From Candidatus Syntrophocurvum alkaliphilum (GTDB taxonomy: Bacteria > Bacillota > Syntrophomonadia > Syntrophomonadales > Syntrophomonadaceae): a stretch of DNA of 64,000 bases. The DNA lies in NCBI RefSeq assembly GCF_009734445.1, contig NZ_CP046457.1, positions 1,606,001-1,670,000 on the forward strand, in the 5' to 3' direction. The notes beneath the pieces were generated by a model. It was not told where the DNA came from, searched no databases, and saw only the letters and a program-made list of their open reading frames with translations. The position numbers and the translations under genes were made by a program. Position 1 is the stretch's first letter, and every line of letters starts with the position of its first letter. Shown one piece after another: positions 18,598 to 26,917 of this stretch.

Positions 18598-19404
18598 CTA
18601 GTTTTGGCAATTATCACAATAGTGACTAGTTCTACCACCAATTTTTTCTCGGGTTAAAATCTGTGTACAAACAGGACAAGGTTCATTAGTTTTACCATAT
18701 ACTTTTAGGTAGTTTTGAAAATGTCCTGATTCATTATACCCATCTCTAAAATCTCTAAAGGTTGTCCCCCTATTTTCTATACTAGTATTTAAAACCTTTC
18801 TTATTGCATTTCTAAGTTTTTGGGCTTCCTTTTTGGTTAATGTGTTTGCGGGACGGTTAGGACGAACCTCTGCCATGTATAAAGCTTCATCAGCATAAAT
18901 ATTTCCTATTCCTGCTATTAGACGTTGATTTAATAATAGGTTTTTAATCGGTGTTTTTCTTTTCCTAGTTAATTCATAAAGATAATTTGCTGTAAATTCA
19001 TCTGATAATGGTTCTTTCCCTATATGAGAGAAAAATCCTTCCATATCTTTAACTAACCATACTCCACCAAAACGCCTAGGATCTTGATATACTATCTTTG
19101 TTTTATTATTTAATGTTACCACTAAATGTACATGAGACTCGGCTATATTAGCATCGACATTCATAATGTAACATCTACCACTCATTCCCATATGAAGTAT
19201 AATATACATATTTTTTTCTAAAACTATAATTAAAAACTTCCCTCGGCGGTTAATATCTATTATTTGTTTTTGAGGAATTTTTTCAGGTGAGTAATCTTTT
19301 TGCCTAATAATATCTTCTCGTCTAAACTCTACATCAAGAATAATTGTATTTTTAATTTTATCAAAAGATTTACGTATAGTTTCAATCTCAGGCAATTCAG
19401 GCAT
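18598..19404 (-). CDS. mutM: Formamidopyrimidine-DNA glycosylase (Fpg/MutM)
   Basis: 268 residues, ATG with GGAGG upstream. Begins MPELPEIETI, giving the N-terminal Pro nucleophile and Glu after Met removal. The helix-two-turn-helix with NIYADEALYMAEVRPNRPA and the C-terminal zinc finger CPVC...CDNC with QNYLKVYGKTNEPC before it are complete. It excises 8-oxoguanine and formamidopyrimidines and nicks the backbone. Directly downstream of polA (13-base gap), so repair genes are co-expressed. Confidence 0.95.
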   Translation of the reverse strand: MPELPEIETIRKSFDKIKNTIILDVEFRREDIIRQKDYSPEKIPQKQIIDINRRGKFLIIVLEKNMYIILHMGMSGRCYIMNVDANIAESHVHLVVTLNNKTKIVYQDPRRFGGVWLVKDMEGFFSHIGKEPLSDEFTANYLYELTRKRKTPIKNLLLNQRLIAGIGNIYADEALYMAEVRPNRPANTLTKKEAQKLRNAIRKVLNTSIENRGTTFRDFRDGYNESGHFQNYLKVYGKTNEPCPVCTQILTREKIGGRTSHYCDNCQN

Positions 19405-19417
19405 TATTTTTCCTCCG

Positions 19418-22024
19418 TTATTTCCATTCTTCCATCTCGTACCAATTACGTCCTATATTTAAGGATACTTCTAAAGGCACCTTTAAGCTATAGGCATTTT
19501 CCATAGCTTCTTTTACAATAGCTGTAGTTTCCTCAATTTCTTCTTTGGGAACTTCTAGCAGTAAGTCATCATGAACTTGTATTAATAGCTGTGATTTCAG
19601 TTTTCTAGTTTCGATTTCATCATTTATTTTTAGCATAGCTAGTTTTATTATATCAGCTGAGCTCCCCTGTATCGGTGTGTTAAGAGCCATTCTCTTAGCA
19701 AAAGACTGTACCATTTTATTTTTAGCATTTAAATCAGGTAAATATCTACGACGTTTTAAAACAGTTTCAACATAACCATGTTTTTTCCCAAACTCCACTA
19801 TATTATCCATGTATTGTCGTACTCCTGGATAGGAGTCTAGATATTCCTCGATATACCTTTTGGCTTCCTTTCTACTAACTCCTGTATCTCTAGATAGACC
19901 AAAATCACTTATACCATAAACAATTCCAAAGTTAACTGCTTTAGCTCTACGTCTTAAATCTGAATTAACATCAGATATATCTACATTAAAAATTTCAGAG
20001 GCTGTACGTGTGTGTATATCTATACCTTTTTTAAACGTTTCTATTAGTGTTGCATCCTCGCTTATATGTGCTAGTGCACGAAGATCAATTTGAGAATAGT
20101 CGGCAGATATTAAGTACCAATCATCTTTGGCAGTAAATGCATTTCTTATTCTGCGCCCTTCCTCCATTTTAATGGGAATATTTTGCAAATTTGGTTCAAC
20201 ACTTGAAAGTCTGCCTGTAGTAGTTAGAGCTTGTTTGAAAATGGTATGTACTCTACCCGTATCAACATGAATAAGCTCTTGTAATGCATCAACATATGTT
20301 GATTTGAGCTTACTTACATGCCTATAATCTAAAATATAAGGTATTATCTCATGCTCATCGTATAGTTCTTCTAATACTTCAGCTCCTGTAGAGTAGCCAG
20401 TCTTTGTTTTTTTGACTACCCTTAAACCTAAATCTTCGAATAGCACTTTTCCTAATTGCTTAGGTGAGTTAATATTGAAACTTCCACCTGCAAGTTCATA
20501 TATCCGTTCTTCATCTTTAGAAAGTCTAATCGAAAATTCTTCAGATATGGTTTCTAGTATTTTTTTATTCACTTTTATTCCTGCAATTTCCATTTTCCCC
20601 AAAGTATTTGATAATGGTATTTCTACATTGTATAATAAGTACTTTAAATCTTGGGGTAAGTCTTTGATTAATACTTGATATAAATCCTGAATTTTTATAA
20701 CTAAGCACTCGGGATTATCTTCTGTAACAGTAACATTAAGATATTGTAATATCACATTACTTAAAGACTCATTTTGTATTTGAGAATCATTAATATAAGT
20801 AAGAAGCATGGTGTCACATTCTATACCTCTAAGCTGTATACCATATCTACTCAACAATACTTGTACAAACTTCTGGTTGTGGATAAGTTTTTTAATATCT
20901 TTAGCTTCAAAAAATGGTTTTAACCAGGAAATTTTATAATTAATTTTTTCTCCTATATTTAAGCTATACACTTGTTTACGAAACTCTATATATATTGATT
21001 TAAGATTACACCACATAGGGTGATGATAATCAGTTTTAAAATATAAGGATAGTAAATCGTCTTTACTTATCTGCTTTATAAGTTTTTCTACATCTTCTTC
21101 ACATTCAAGCTCTATTACATCTATTTTTTCAAGCTCCTTAGCTGTTGATCCGGCTTTCTTGTTTAAAGTCGCTAAAAAATTATTAAACTCTAATCGTTTG
21201 TATATTTGAATTAAATTTTCATAATCTGGTTCACTCTTTTGAAATTCATCTATTTCAATATCTAAATCCATATCTCTAACTATTTCAGCTAGCTCACGAC
21301 TTAAAAATGCCTTATCTCTATTTTCTGCTAATCTCTCTTTTAGTTTCTTCCCACTTACTTGGTCTAAATTTTCATAAATATTCTCTAACTTATTAAATTG
21401 TTTAATAAGTTTTATGGCAGTTTTTGCGCCTACTCCTGGAACACCAGGTATATTATCAGATGAATCCCCCATTAAAGCTTTAATTTCTATCATTTTTTCT
21501 GGTGGTACTTCCCACTTTTCTATCACTTTGTTTATATCGTATAACTGTATATCTGTAATACCTTTTTTAGTCATTAAGACTTTTACTGAATCAGAAACTA
21601 ACTGAAGATTATCACCATCACCAGTAACTATAATACTACTCACACCTTGAGTTTCCGCTATTTTACTTATGGTTCCAATTATATCATCTGCTTCAAACCC
21701 TGGAACTTCAATGTATTTTACTTTAAGTGCCTTTAAAACATCCCTTAGCAATTGAAACTGAGGAGTAAGTTCATCAGGGGGAGCAGACCTATTAGCTTTA
21801 TAATCAACAAACCTTTCCGTTCTAAATGTTTTCTTATCCATATCAAAGGCTACTACGATATGGGTTGGTTTTTCTTGCTCAACTATCCTATTATACATAG
21901 TTAAAAAACCATATACCCCGTTGGTATATATACCTTCTCTATTATGCAAAAGTGGAAGCGCATAAAAAGCTCTATACAATAGGCTATTCCCATCTATTAG
22001 CATCAATTTTTTATCAGACATCAT
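19418..22024 (-). CDS. polA: DNA polymerase I
   Basis: 868 residues; two adjacent ATGs, with GGTGGTG upstream. N-terminal 5' nuclease (LMLIDGNSLLYRAFYAL, VVAFDMDKKTFRTERFVDYK, GDSSDNIPGVPGVGAKTA), a middle 3'-5' exonuclease-like domain and the C-terminal polymerase with VSADYSQIDLRALAHIS (motif A), RRRAKAVNFGIVYGIS (motif B) and QVHDDLLLEVP (motif C). The exonuclease domain lacks the DxE motif (around LLSLYFKTDYHHPM), so proofreading is probably absent, as in other Gram-positive PolA. Heads the polA-mutM-ytaF-coaE run. Confidence 0.96.
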   Translation of the reverse strand: MMSDKKLMLIDGNSLLYRAFYALPLLHNREGIYTNGVYGFLTMYNRIVEQEKPTHIVVAFDMDKKTFRTERFVDYKANRSAPPDELTPQFQLLRDVLKALKVKYIEVPGFEADDIIGTISKIAETQGVSSIIVTGDGDNLQLVSDSVKVLMTKKGITDIQLYDINKVIEKWEVPPEKMIEIKALMGDSSDNIPGVPGVGAKTAIKLIKQFNKLENIYENLDQVSGKKLKERLAENRDKAFLSRELAEIVRDMDLDIEIDEFQKSEPDYENLIQIYKRLEFNNFLATLNKKAGSTAKELEKIDVIELECEEDVEKLIKQISKDDLLSLYFKTDYHHPMWCNLKSIYIEFRKQVYSLNIGEKINYKISWLKPFFEAKDIKKLIHNQKFVQVLLSRYGIQLRGIECDTMLLTYINDSQIQNESLSNVILQYLNVTVTEDNPECLVIKIQDLYQVLIKDLPQDLKYLLYNVEIPLSNTLGKMEIAGIKVNKKILETISEEFSIRLSKDEERIYELAGGSFNINSPKQLGKVLFEDLGLRVVKKTKTGYSTGAEVLEELYDEHEIIPYILDYRHVSKLKSTYVDALQELIHVDTGRVHTIFKQALTTTGRLSSVEPNLQNIPIKMEEGRRIRNAFTAKDDWYLISADYSQIDLRALAHISEDATLIETFKKGIDIHTRTASEIFNVDISDVNSDLRRRAKAVNFGIVYGISDFGLSRDTGVSRKEAKRYIEEYLDSYPGVRQYMDNIVEFGKKHGYVETVLKRRRYLPDLNAKNKMVQSFAKRMALNTPIQGSSADIIKLAMLKINDEIETRKLKSQLLIQVHDDLLLEVPKEEIEETTAIVKEAMENAYSLKVPLEVSLNIGRNWYEMEEWK

Positions 22025-22123
22025 CTACACCACCATATTTTATTTATCCCTATAAAATTCAATAGGACAGGAATTATTTCCTGCCCTATGATAGTATATC
22101 CAATTTTATTTGTCTTAATATAT

Positions 22124-23224
22124 TTAAGGTTTCATTTCCTCTATAAGATAAACTTCAACAGTTACCATATTTACCTCTTTTTCTATAGCTTCTTTAGTAT
22201 TTGCCCATTTAGCAATATCATTTTCTATAATTTTTAGCTTATTTTTTTCTTCCTCTGTTAGTTCATCCTTTTCAGTAATTTCTTTTTTCTGATCTTCCAA
22301 TGAATTAATTTGTTCAACTGCGTTTTCATACTCCTGTGTAAGAACTATTTTATCACTAACCGAGGTTCCAACCTTACCTAATGGATCTAATTCCTCTATT
22401 ACTTTGTCTTTCTTTTCTTCTTTAACTGTTATTGAAACTATTTTAACATTATTACTATCAAAAGCTTGCATAGTATTTCTATCAGAAGCTGGCAGATGAT
22501 ATTGACCAGTATTTGCTTCTGCTATTTTTATAACTTCTCTAATTGAATCTTCTATGTTTTCTACTCTAACTTTTGTTGTTACAACATTAACTTCCTTAGG
22601 TTCAGGTTCTTTTGCTATTGTTATAGGCTTATCATCTTCTTCATCTTTTATATCTTTAGGTTCTTCTTTTGTGCTTTCATCTTCATCAATTGTATCCTTA
22701 TCTTCATCTGGTGTTATGGGTTCTTCATCAACTTCTCCCGGTATTATGTCCGAACTAGGGTCTTTATCTTTATCTTCGCTCATTTCCCATTGCAATTTAA
22801 CTCGATTTATAATATCTTCTACTGCTATTTGTGGTTTTTCAGATTCACCCTCCATCCAGTCTTCTACTGAAGCCACAATTGATTTAAAAGGTATAAAGCT
22901 ACTTGCATAGATACCTATAGCCAAAGCAACACCTGCAACGCTTGCTGCAACCCATCCTGGTCTTCTCGGGGTTTTAATGTCCTTATTTCCGAAGACTTTA
23001 ACCTTCTCATGCATTAAACGTTTCTTTAAATCCTCTGAAAACTCTTCTGGAGCCTCTAGATTTTCAATATTACGCATCATAACGCATACCGTCTTTAGGT
23101 GATCAAACTCTTCACGACATTGTGAGCAGACGTTTAGATGAGCTTTTATAGCCTCGTTTTCTTTTTCAGTTGTCATTTCATCAAGATAAGGTGAAAATAA
23201 TTCCCTTATATGCTCACATCTCAT
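22124..23224 (-). CDS. Anti-sigma factor with zinc-binding domain and DUF4349-like extracytoplasmic part
   Basis: 366 residues, ATG preceded by GAGGAGG. The N-terminal zf-HC2/ZAS domain has C3 and H29-x3-C33-x2-C36, which bind zinc and hold the ECF sigma factor. A membrane helix follows at about 89-108 (GWVAASVAGVALAIGIYASS). The outside part starts with an Asp/Glu-rich spacer (about 150-205), then a DUF4349-like domain with a coiled coil (VVTTKVRVENIEDSIREVI, LTQEYENAVEQINSLEDQKK). Encoded 33 bases after the sigma gene, so the pair is one operon. Release is probably by regulated proteolysis as for RsiW; the signal is unknown. Confidence 0.82.
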   Translation of the reverse strand: MRCEHIRELFSPYLDEMTTEKENEAIKAHLNVCSQCREEFDHLKTVCVMMRNIENLEAPEEFSEDLKKRLMHEKVKVFGNKDIKTPRRPGWVAASVAGVALAIGIYASSFIPFKSIVASVEDWMEGESEKPQIAVEDIINRVKLQWEMSEDKDKDPSSDIIPGEVDEEPITPDEDKDTIDEDESTKEEPKDIKDEEDDKPITIAKEPEPKEVNVVTTKVRVENIEDSIREVIKIAEANTGQYHLPASDRNTMQAFDSNNVKIVSITVKEEKKDKVIEELDPLGKVGTSVSDKIVLTQEYENAVEQINSLEDQKKEITEKDELTEEEKNKLKIIENDIAKWANTKEAIEKEVNMVTVEVYLIEEMKP

Positions 23225-23257
23225 TTTAAGTCCTCCTCGCTAATTTAGACGAGGCAA

Positions 23258-23839
23258 TTAAGGTAAAAGTTCCCTGTCAGATAATTTTTTCCGCAAAGCA
23301 GTTCGCGCACGGTTTAACCTGGATTTAACCGTACCCACAGAACAATTTAATACTTCAGATATTTCTTCATAAGTTAAATCCATCATATCTCTTAAAATAA
23401 TTGCTGTTTTATGTTCAGGTTTTATTTGGTCCAATATGTGTTGTATGTAACCTGCAAATTCTTTTTGTTCATATAATATGTCAGCTGTTGGAGATGTGTC
23501 AGGAATTTCTTTTTCTACTTCATCACCTTCATGAGTCGCTAAAGGTTCATTGAGAGATAAGGGGGCAATTCTTCTTTTTCTACGCCGCAATTCATCTAAA
23601 CATACATTGGTTGTAATACGATAAATCCAAGTGCTAAAACTTGCATCTCCTTTAAAAGTTCGCAAAGAACGAAAGGCTTTTAGAAAAGCTTCTTGGGCCA
23701 TATCATAGGCATCTTCTTCATTACTCATATATCTAAACGACAAAGAATATACTTTATTTTTATATCTACTAACCAGCTCTTCAAACGCCTCAGAATCCCC
23801 ATCTCTAGCTTTTTTAACTAGTTGCTCATCTGATATCAT
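23258..23839 (-). CDS. ECF RNA polymerase sigma factor (SigW-like)
   Basis: 193 residues, ATG after GGGGAG. Sigma region 2 is at about 10-80 (FEELVSRYKNKVYSLSFRYM, DMAQEAFLKAFRSLRTFKGD, SFSTWIYRITTNVCLDELRR) and region 4 at about 130-185 (LRDMMDLTYEEISEVLNCSV then GTVKSRLNRARTALR). It directs RNA polymerase to envelope-stress-type promoters. I looked upstream for an autoregulatory ECF promoter of the TGAAAC/CGTC type and did not find one. Confidence 0.92.
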   Translation of the reverse strand: MISDEQLVKKARDGDSEAFEELVSRYKNKVYSLSFRYMSNEEDAYDMAQEAFLKAFRSLRTFKGDASFSTWIYRITTNVCLDELRRRKRRIAPLSLNEPLATHEGDEVEKEIPDTSPTADILYEQKEFAGYIQHILDQIKPEHKTAIILRDMMDLTYEEISEVLNCSVGTVKSRLNRARTALRKKLSDRELLP

Positions 23840-24141
23840 TAATATTCTCCCCTAAAGTTATAGCTATTAAATTTGTTAGGAACATATGGAATTATAAGTA
23901 TATATTAAAAAATAAAAAACTAATTTGTTAGAAAAAACTTAATCAATATTCAACAAAACTACCTAAAATCCTTTGTTATTTAGCAGGCAATGTGTACACT
24001 AATTACCAAACAATTATTCTTTATCTTTATTATGTATAATACACTTATTTAAGTTTATTTTACCATTTTATAGCATACATTATAAATGCATTAAACTAAC
24101 CAATATTTCATAATATATAGTAATAATGCAAAAATAACAGT
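23840..24141. other. Intergenic stretch, no gene seen
   Basis: About 300 AT-rich bases upstream of the ECF sigma gene and before the first repeat copy. It must carry the sigma operon promoter; no boxes are clear. Confidence 0.5.
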
Positions 24142-24305
24142 AGTTCCACTGCAAAAAGCTAAACCTAGACTATGGAATCGGCTGAGCAAACATGTTTATC
24201 ACGCCACTTATCAGTCTTTATTTCCATTTTGGCTTAGCATTTATTATCTAAGACGAAATTTTACCATTGCCTTGTTACTAAAGTACTTAGATAAACTAGT
24301 CTACT
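24142..24305 (-). repeat. Dispersed palindromic repeat, copy 1 (one end decayed)
   Basis: Begins TTCCACTGCAAAAAGCTAAA and contains ATCGGCTGAGCAAACATGTT TATCACGCCACT, nearly identical to the copies at 35386 and 50061. The far end follows them up to GCCTTGTTACTAAAGTACTT AGATAAACTAG and then diverges. About 164 bases remain. Confidence 0.8.
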
Positions 24306-24446
24306 AGAACCTATATGCTCTAATAATAAATTACTAGTCATTGCTAAATCAACTTTTAATTATATATACATTTTAAGTGTATTTATACCTCCTTGACATC
24401 TAAATAAGTGACTATTATAATGTTTGTGCAATAAAGCTTTTAATAA
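24306..24446. other. Spacer before tRNA-Leu(CAA), nothing assigned
   Basis: AT-rich; should contain the tRNA promoter. No convincing paired boxes are seen. Confidence 0.4.
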
Positions 24447-24530
24447 GCCAGAGTGTCGGAATTGGCAGACGAGCGCGACTCAAAATCGTGTGCCTAGTGC
24501 GTGTGGGTTCGAGCCCCACCTCTGGCACCA
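24447..24530 (+). tRNA. tRNA-Leu (anticodon CAA)
   Basis: 84 bases. Acceptor stem GCCAGAG / CTCTGGC, discriminator A, CCA encoded. The anticodon loop CTCAAAA in stem CGCGA / TCGTG gives CAA; there is a long variable arm, and the T-arm is GTGGGTTCGAGCCCCAC. Confidence 0.94.
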
Positions 24531-24573
24531 CTACAAAGCGAACAAGTTGTTTATATAGAATAACAAGAAAAAT

Positions 24574-24599
24574 AGAGGGTTTTAAGCCCTCTTTTGTTA
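24574..24599 (+). terminator. Terminator after tRNA-Leu(CAA)
   Basis: Stem AGAGGG / CCCTCT with loop TTTTAAG, followed by TTTTGTT; 43 bases past the tRNA. Confidence 0.65.
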
Positions 24600-24656
24600 T
24601 ATTAAGCACTAAATTCGCCTTCAAGTATTAAGTTTTATTTAATTTTTTTAAAAAAT

Positions 24657-24760
24657 GGTCCCACTGCAAAAAGCTAAACTTAAACTATGAAATCGGCTGA
24701 GCAAACATGTTTATCACGGTTTCCACCTCCATTTTAGCTTAGCACTTTTGTAGCAGAATC
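24657..24760 (-). repeat. Dispersed palindromic repeat, copy 2 (short form)
   Basis: A 104-base version with the same end (CCCACTGCAAAAAGCTAAAC), the ATCGGCTGAGCAAACATGTT TATCACGG core, and the other end GTAGCAGAATC, but without the second inner hairpin. It is flanked on both sides by the direct repeat AAAAAT (24651-24656 and 24761-24766), a possible 6-bp target duplication. Confidence 0.82.
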
Positions 24761-24853
24761 AAAAATTAATTATTTTTAATTGCTCATTTAATTGGAATAA
24801 TACCTCCTTATTTTGAACAACCTATAAAAAATAAAAAAAGGAGGTTATTTTAA

Positions 24854-25156
24854 ATGAGAATCAGTGATCCTAATAAGCTAGTAGGAAGGGTAATGAGTGT
24901 AAAAGCAGGCCAAGATATGACAGAGATTGTTATAGATGTTGGAGATCAGGCCGTAACTGCTACCATAACTAAAGGGGCATTTGATGCAATGAATCTAAGT
25001 GAAGGTGATGAAATTTTTGCAATGTTTAATTCAACATCAGTTAGCTTAATAAGAGGAGATGTTGATGAACATCACAGAGATAATAGAGCTTATAGAAAAT
25101 ATGGAGCTTATGGATCCGGAGCATATGCTGGAGATTATGGAGTATATGGAGTGTAA
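24854..25156 (+). CDS. TOBE-domain (Mop-like) protein with Gly/Tyr-rich tail
   Basis: 100 residues; AAGGAGG upstream of ATG. Residues 5-68 (LVGRVMSVKAGQDMTEIVID, then VTATITKGAFDAMNLSEGDE and FNSTSVSLI) form one molbindin/TOBE domain of the kind that binds molybdate or tungstate as an oligomer. The tail from about 72 is unusual: charged (DVDEHHRDNRAYRKY) then Gly/Ala/Tyr-rich (YGAYGSGAYAGDYGVYGV), which is not part of Mop proteins I know and recalls spore or envelope surface tails. No modABC genes are nearby. Confidence 0.75.
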   Translation: MRISDPNKLVGRVMSVKAGQDMTEIVIDVGDQAVTATITKGAFDAMNLSEGDEIFAMFNSTSVSLIRGDVDEHHRDNRAYRKYGAYGSGAYAGDYGVYGV

Positions 25157-25240
25157 AAAACCAAGAATTTTACAATAGTTGACAATCCGGCATGATTAAG
25201 GTAATATTTACTTGAAAAAATTTGGGGGAAGATATTTTTT

Positions 25241-25645
25241 ATGAAGTTAGAGGGGTATATATTTTTAGTTTTTGTTTTAACAGCAGCAGTAATAACTGGC
25301 TCAACTTTAGGCTTAATTAGTAACATTAAGTATTTGAACCAAAATACTGACCTAATTAGTATAGAAAAAGAAAATGTTGTTGGTAAAAAACAAAAAACAG
25401 ATCAAGAAGTTAATATTACTAATAGTAATAAAATCCCAGATAAGCCTTATAAAGAATCAAGTAAAAGTCCTTTACCTGAAATTAACCAAAAAAAAATTGA
25501 AGCTATACTAGTTCAGTTAGACCAAGTTAGTAAAAAAGATGATAACGAGTATATCTTGAAATACCAACAAGATAATAATATAAAAACTTCGGGAATTTTA
25601 GATCCTATGACTTTAATAACAATAATCGAACAAAGCAAATATTAG
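25241..25645 (+). CDS. Membrane-anchored protein with peptidoglycan-binding-like domain
   Basis: 134 residues, ATG preceded by GGGGGAAG. An N-terminal membrane helix or uncleaved signal (about 5-26: YIFLVFVLTAAVITGSTLGL), a Lys/Ser-rich linker, and a C-terminal segment ILKYQQDNNIKTSGILDPMT fitting the end of a PG_binding_1 domain (Q..N.I..TG..D..T). Function unknown; likely at the cell or spore envelope. Followed by a strong terminator. Confidence 0.65.
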   Translation: MKLEGYIFLVFVLTAAVITGSTLGLISNIKYLNQNTDLISIEKENVVGKKQKTDQEVNITNSNKIPDKPYKESSKSPLPEINQKKIEAILVQLDQVSKKDDNEYILKYQQDNNIKTSGILDPMTLITIIEQSKY

Positions 25646-25659
25646 ATTAAATATAATTA

Positions 25660-25691
25660 GCGAACTCAATTTTTTAGTTCGCTTTTTTTTT
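25660..25691 (+). terminator. Rho-independent terminator
   Basis: Stem GCGAACT / AGTTCGC with a 9-base loop and nine T residues after it; 14 bases beyond the stop of the gene at 25241. Confidence 0.88.
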
Positions 25692-25838
25692 AGTCAAAAA
25701 ATTACTAATTTCATCTATTTACATAAATATAATATGATATATTAATGTGCAATAGGAAATTTCCACTAATGCATGCAAATCAATTAATTATAAAAAAATA
25801 ACTATATATCTATAACTAAAACTAGGAGGTGGTTAGAG

Positions 25839-25980
25839 TATAAATCTGACAAAGAACAGGTATTTGGTTTTAGAGATTATAAGATTGCAGTTTAGGAGCA
25901 AAAACAATAGGCTTAGACATTGCTCGTGCATTAGCTAGTGCTGTTAAAAAAGTTGTTCTTTAAACTGGCAGAGGTTTTTA
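25839..25980 (+). pseudogene. Remnant of a short-chain dehydrogenase gene
   Basis: An AGGAGGTGG ribosome site at 25824-25832 is followed by a broken frame: KSDKEQVFGFRDYKIAV, a stop/frameshift, then GAKTIGLDIARALASAVKKV VL, an in-frame stop, and TGRGF. Together these resemble the N-terminus of an SDR (FxxKxAxVTGAxxGIGLxIA..L...GAKVVLTGR). The rest of the gene is missing before the crotonase gene. An upstream partner of the acyl-CoA enzyme gene was probably lost here. Confidence 0.6.
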
Positions 25981-26027
25981 AGATTAAATAAAAAATAAAA
26001 TGTTAAATATTCTAGGAGGACTCTATT

Positions 26028-26825
26028 ATGTCATATAGGGATAAGCAATTTAAAACATGTATAGTATCTGTTGATGAAATAGGTATAGCAACAATTCAAA
26101 TTAATCGCCCAAAAGCGTTTAATTCAGTAAATGTTAAGCTATTAGATGAAACTTTTGAGATACTTGAAGGATGTCATTATGACCCTGAAGTAAAAGTTAT
26201 AATAATTTGTGGCAATGAGAATGCATTTGCTGCTGGTGCAGATTTAAAAACTATTAAAGATTATAATGCATTTGAAGCTCGCGACTTTTTAGATAAAGCT
26301 CATAAGACTATTTATGCAGTCGAAGATAATCATAAGCCAACTATAGCAGCTGTAAACGGATTAGCTCTAGGTGGGGGGTTAGAGCTTGTTATGGCTTGCG
26401 ATATACGAATAGTTGCTGATAATGCTACTTTGGGATTACCAGAAATAAATCTTGGAATTTTTCCTGGTGCTGGTGGCACCCAAAGATTCCCGCGCAATGC
26501 ATCAATATGTAAAGCCAAACAATACATATTTACCGGAGATTTCTTCGATGCTGCTACTGCTGAAAAGATGGGATTAATAAACATGGTTGTTTCAGCTGCT
26601 GAAGTTTTAGATACTGCTAAGAAATTTGCTAAGAAACTAACTAGAAAGTCACCATTAGCTTTACGGGAAGCTAAAAATGCTATTAATTTATCAATGGATA
26701 CTGATATTAAATCAGGTTGCCGCGCGGAGCAACTAGGGTGGTCCATGCTCTTTTCATCTGAAGACCAAAAAGAAGGTTTTTATGCTTTTTTAAAAAATCG
26801 CAAAGCCGAATTTAAAGGAAAATAG
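26028..26825 (+). CDS. Enoyl-CoA hydratase/isomerase (crotonase) family protein
   Basis: 265 residues, ATG after TAGGAGGA. Crotonase landmarks: NRPKAFNSVNVKLLDE, ENAFAAGADLKTIKDY (oxyanion-hole segment), AAVNGLALGGGLELVMACDI, and PEINLGIFPGAGGTQRFPR. The two catalytic Glu positions of enoyl-CoA hydratase correspond to the E in GGGLELVMACD and PEINLG; both are present, so hydration of crotonyl-CoA-like substrates is plausible. A decayed SDR lies upstream, so it may once have been in a short operon. Confidence 0.88.
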   Translation: MSYRDKQFKTCIVSVDEIGIATIQINRPKAFNSVNVKLLDETFEILEGCHYDPEVKVIIICGNENAFAAGADLKTIKDYNAFEARDFLDKAHKTIYAVEDNHKPTIAAVNGLALGGGLELVMACDIRIVADNATLGLPEINLGIFPGAGGTQRFPRNASICKAKQYIFTGDFFDAATAEKMGLINMVVSAAEVLDTAKKFAKKLTRKSPLALREAKNAINLSMDTDIKSGCRAEQLGWSMLFSSEDQKEGFYAFLKNRKAEFKGK

Positions 26826-26874
26826 AGAAAAAATTTCTCATATTAGAGTTTTAGGGAATCAAGTTATAGGTAAT

Positions 26875-26911
26875 AAAAGGGACTTCAACAAATTAAGTCG
26901 AAGTCCCTTTT
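26875..26911. terminator. Bidirectional terminator between crotonase and pyk
   Basis: A 12-bp stem AAAAGGGACTTC / GAAGTCCCTTTT with a 13-base loop; T-rich on both strands. It serves the convergent genes on each side. Confidence 0.85.
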
Positions 26912-26917
26912 CTATTT

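Noticed and set aside
22554-22910. A 118-residue Ser-rich plus-strand frame
   Set aside because: It is the reverse reading of the acidic spacer in the anti-sigma factor; the Ser richness comes from GAA/GAT codons read backwards.
24415-24624. A 69-residue frame on the minus strand containing VVPEVGLEPTRTRHTILS
   Set aside because: It is the antisense reading of tRNA-Leu(CAA), a common false protein; not a gene.
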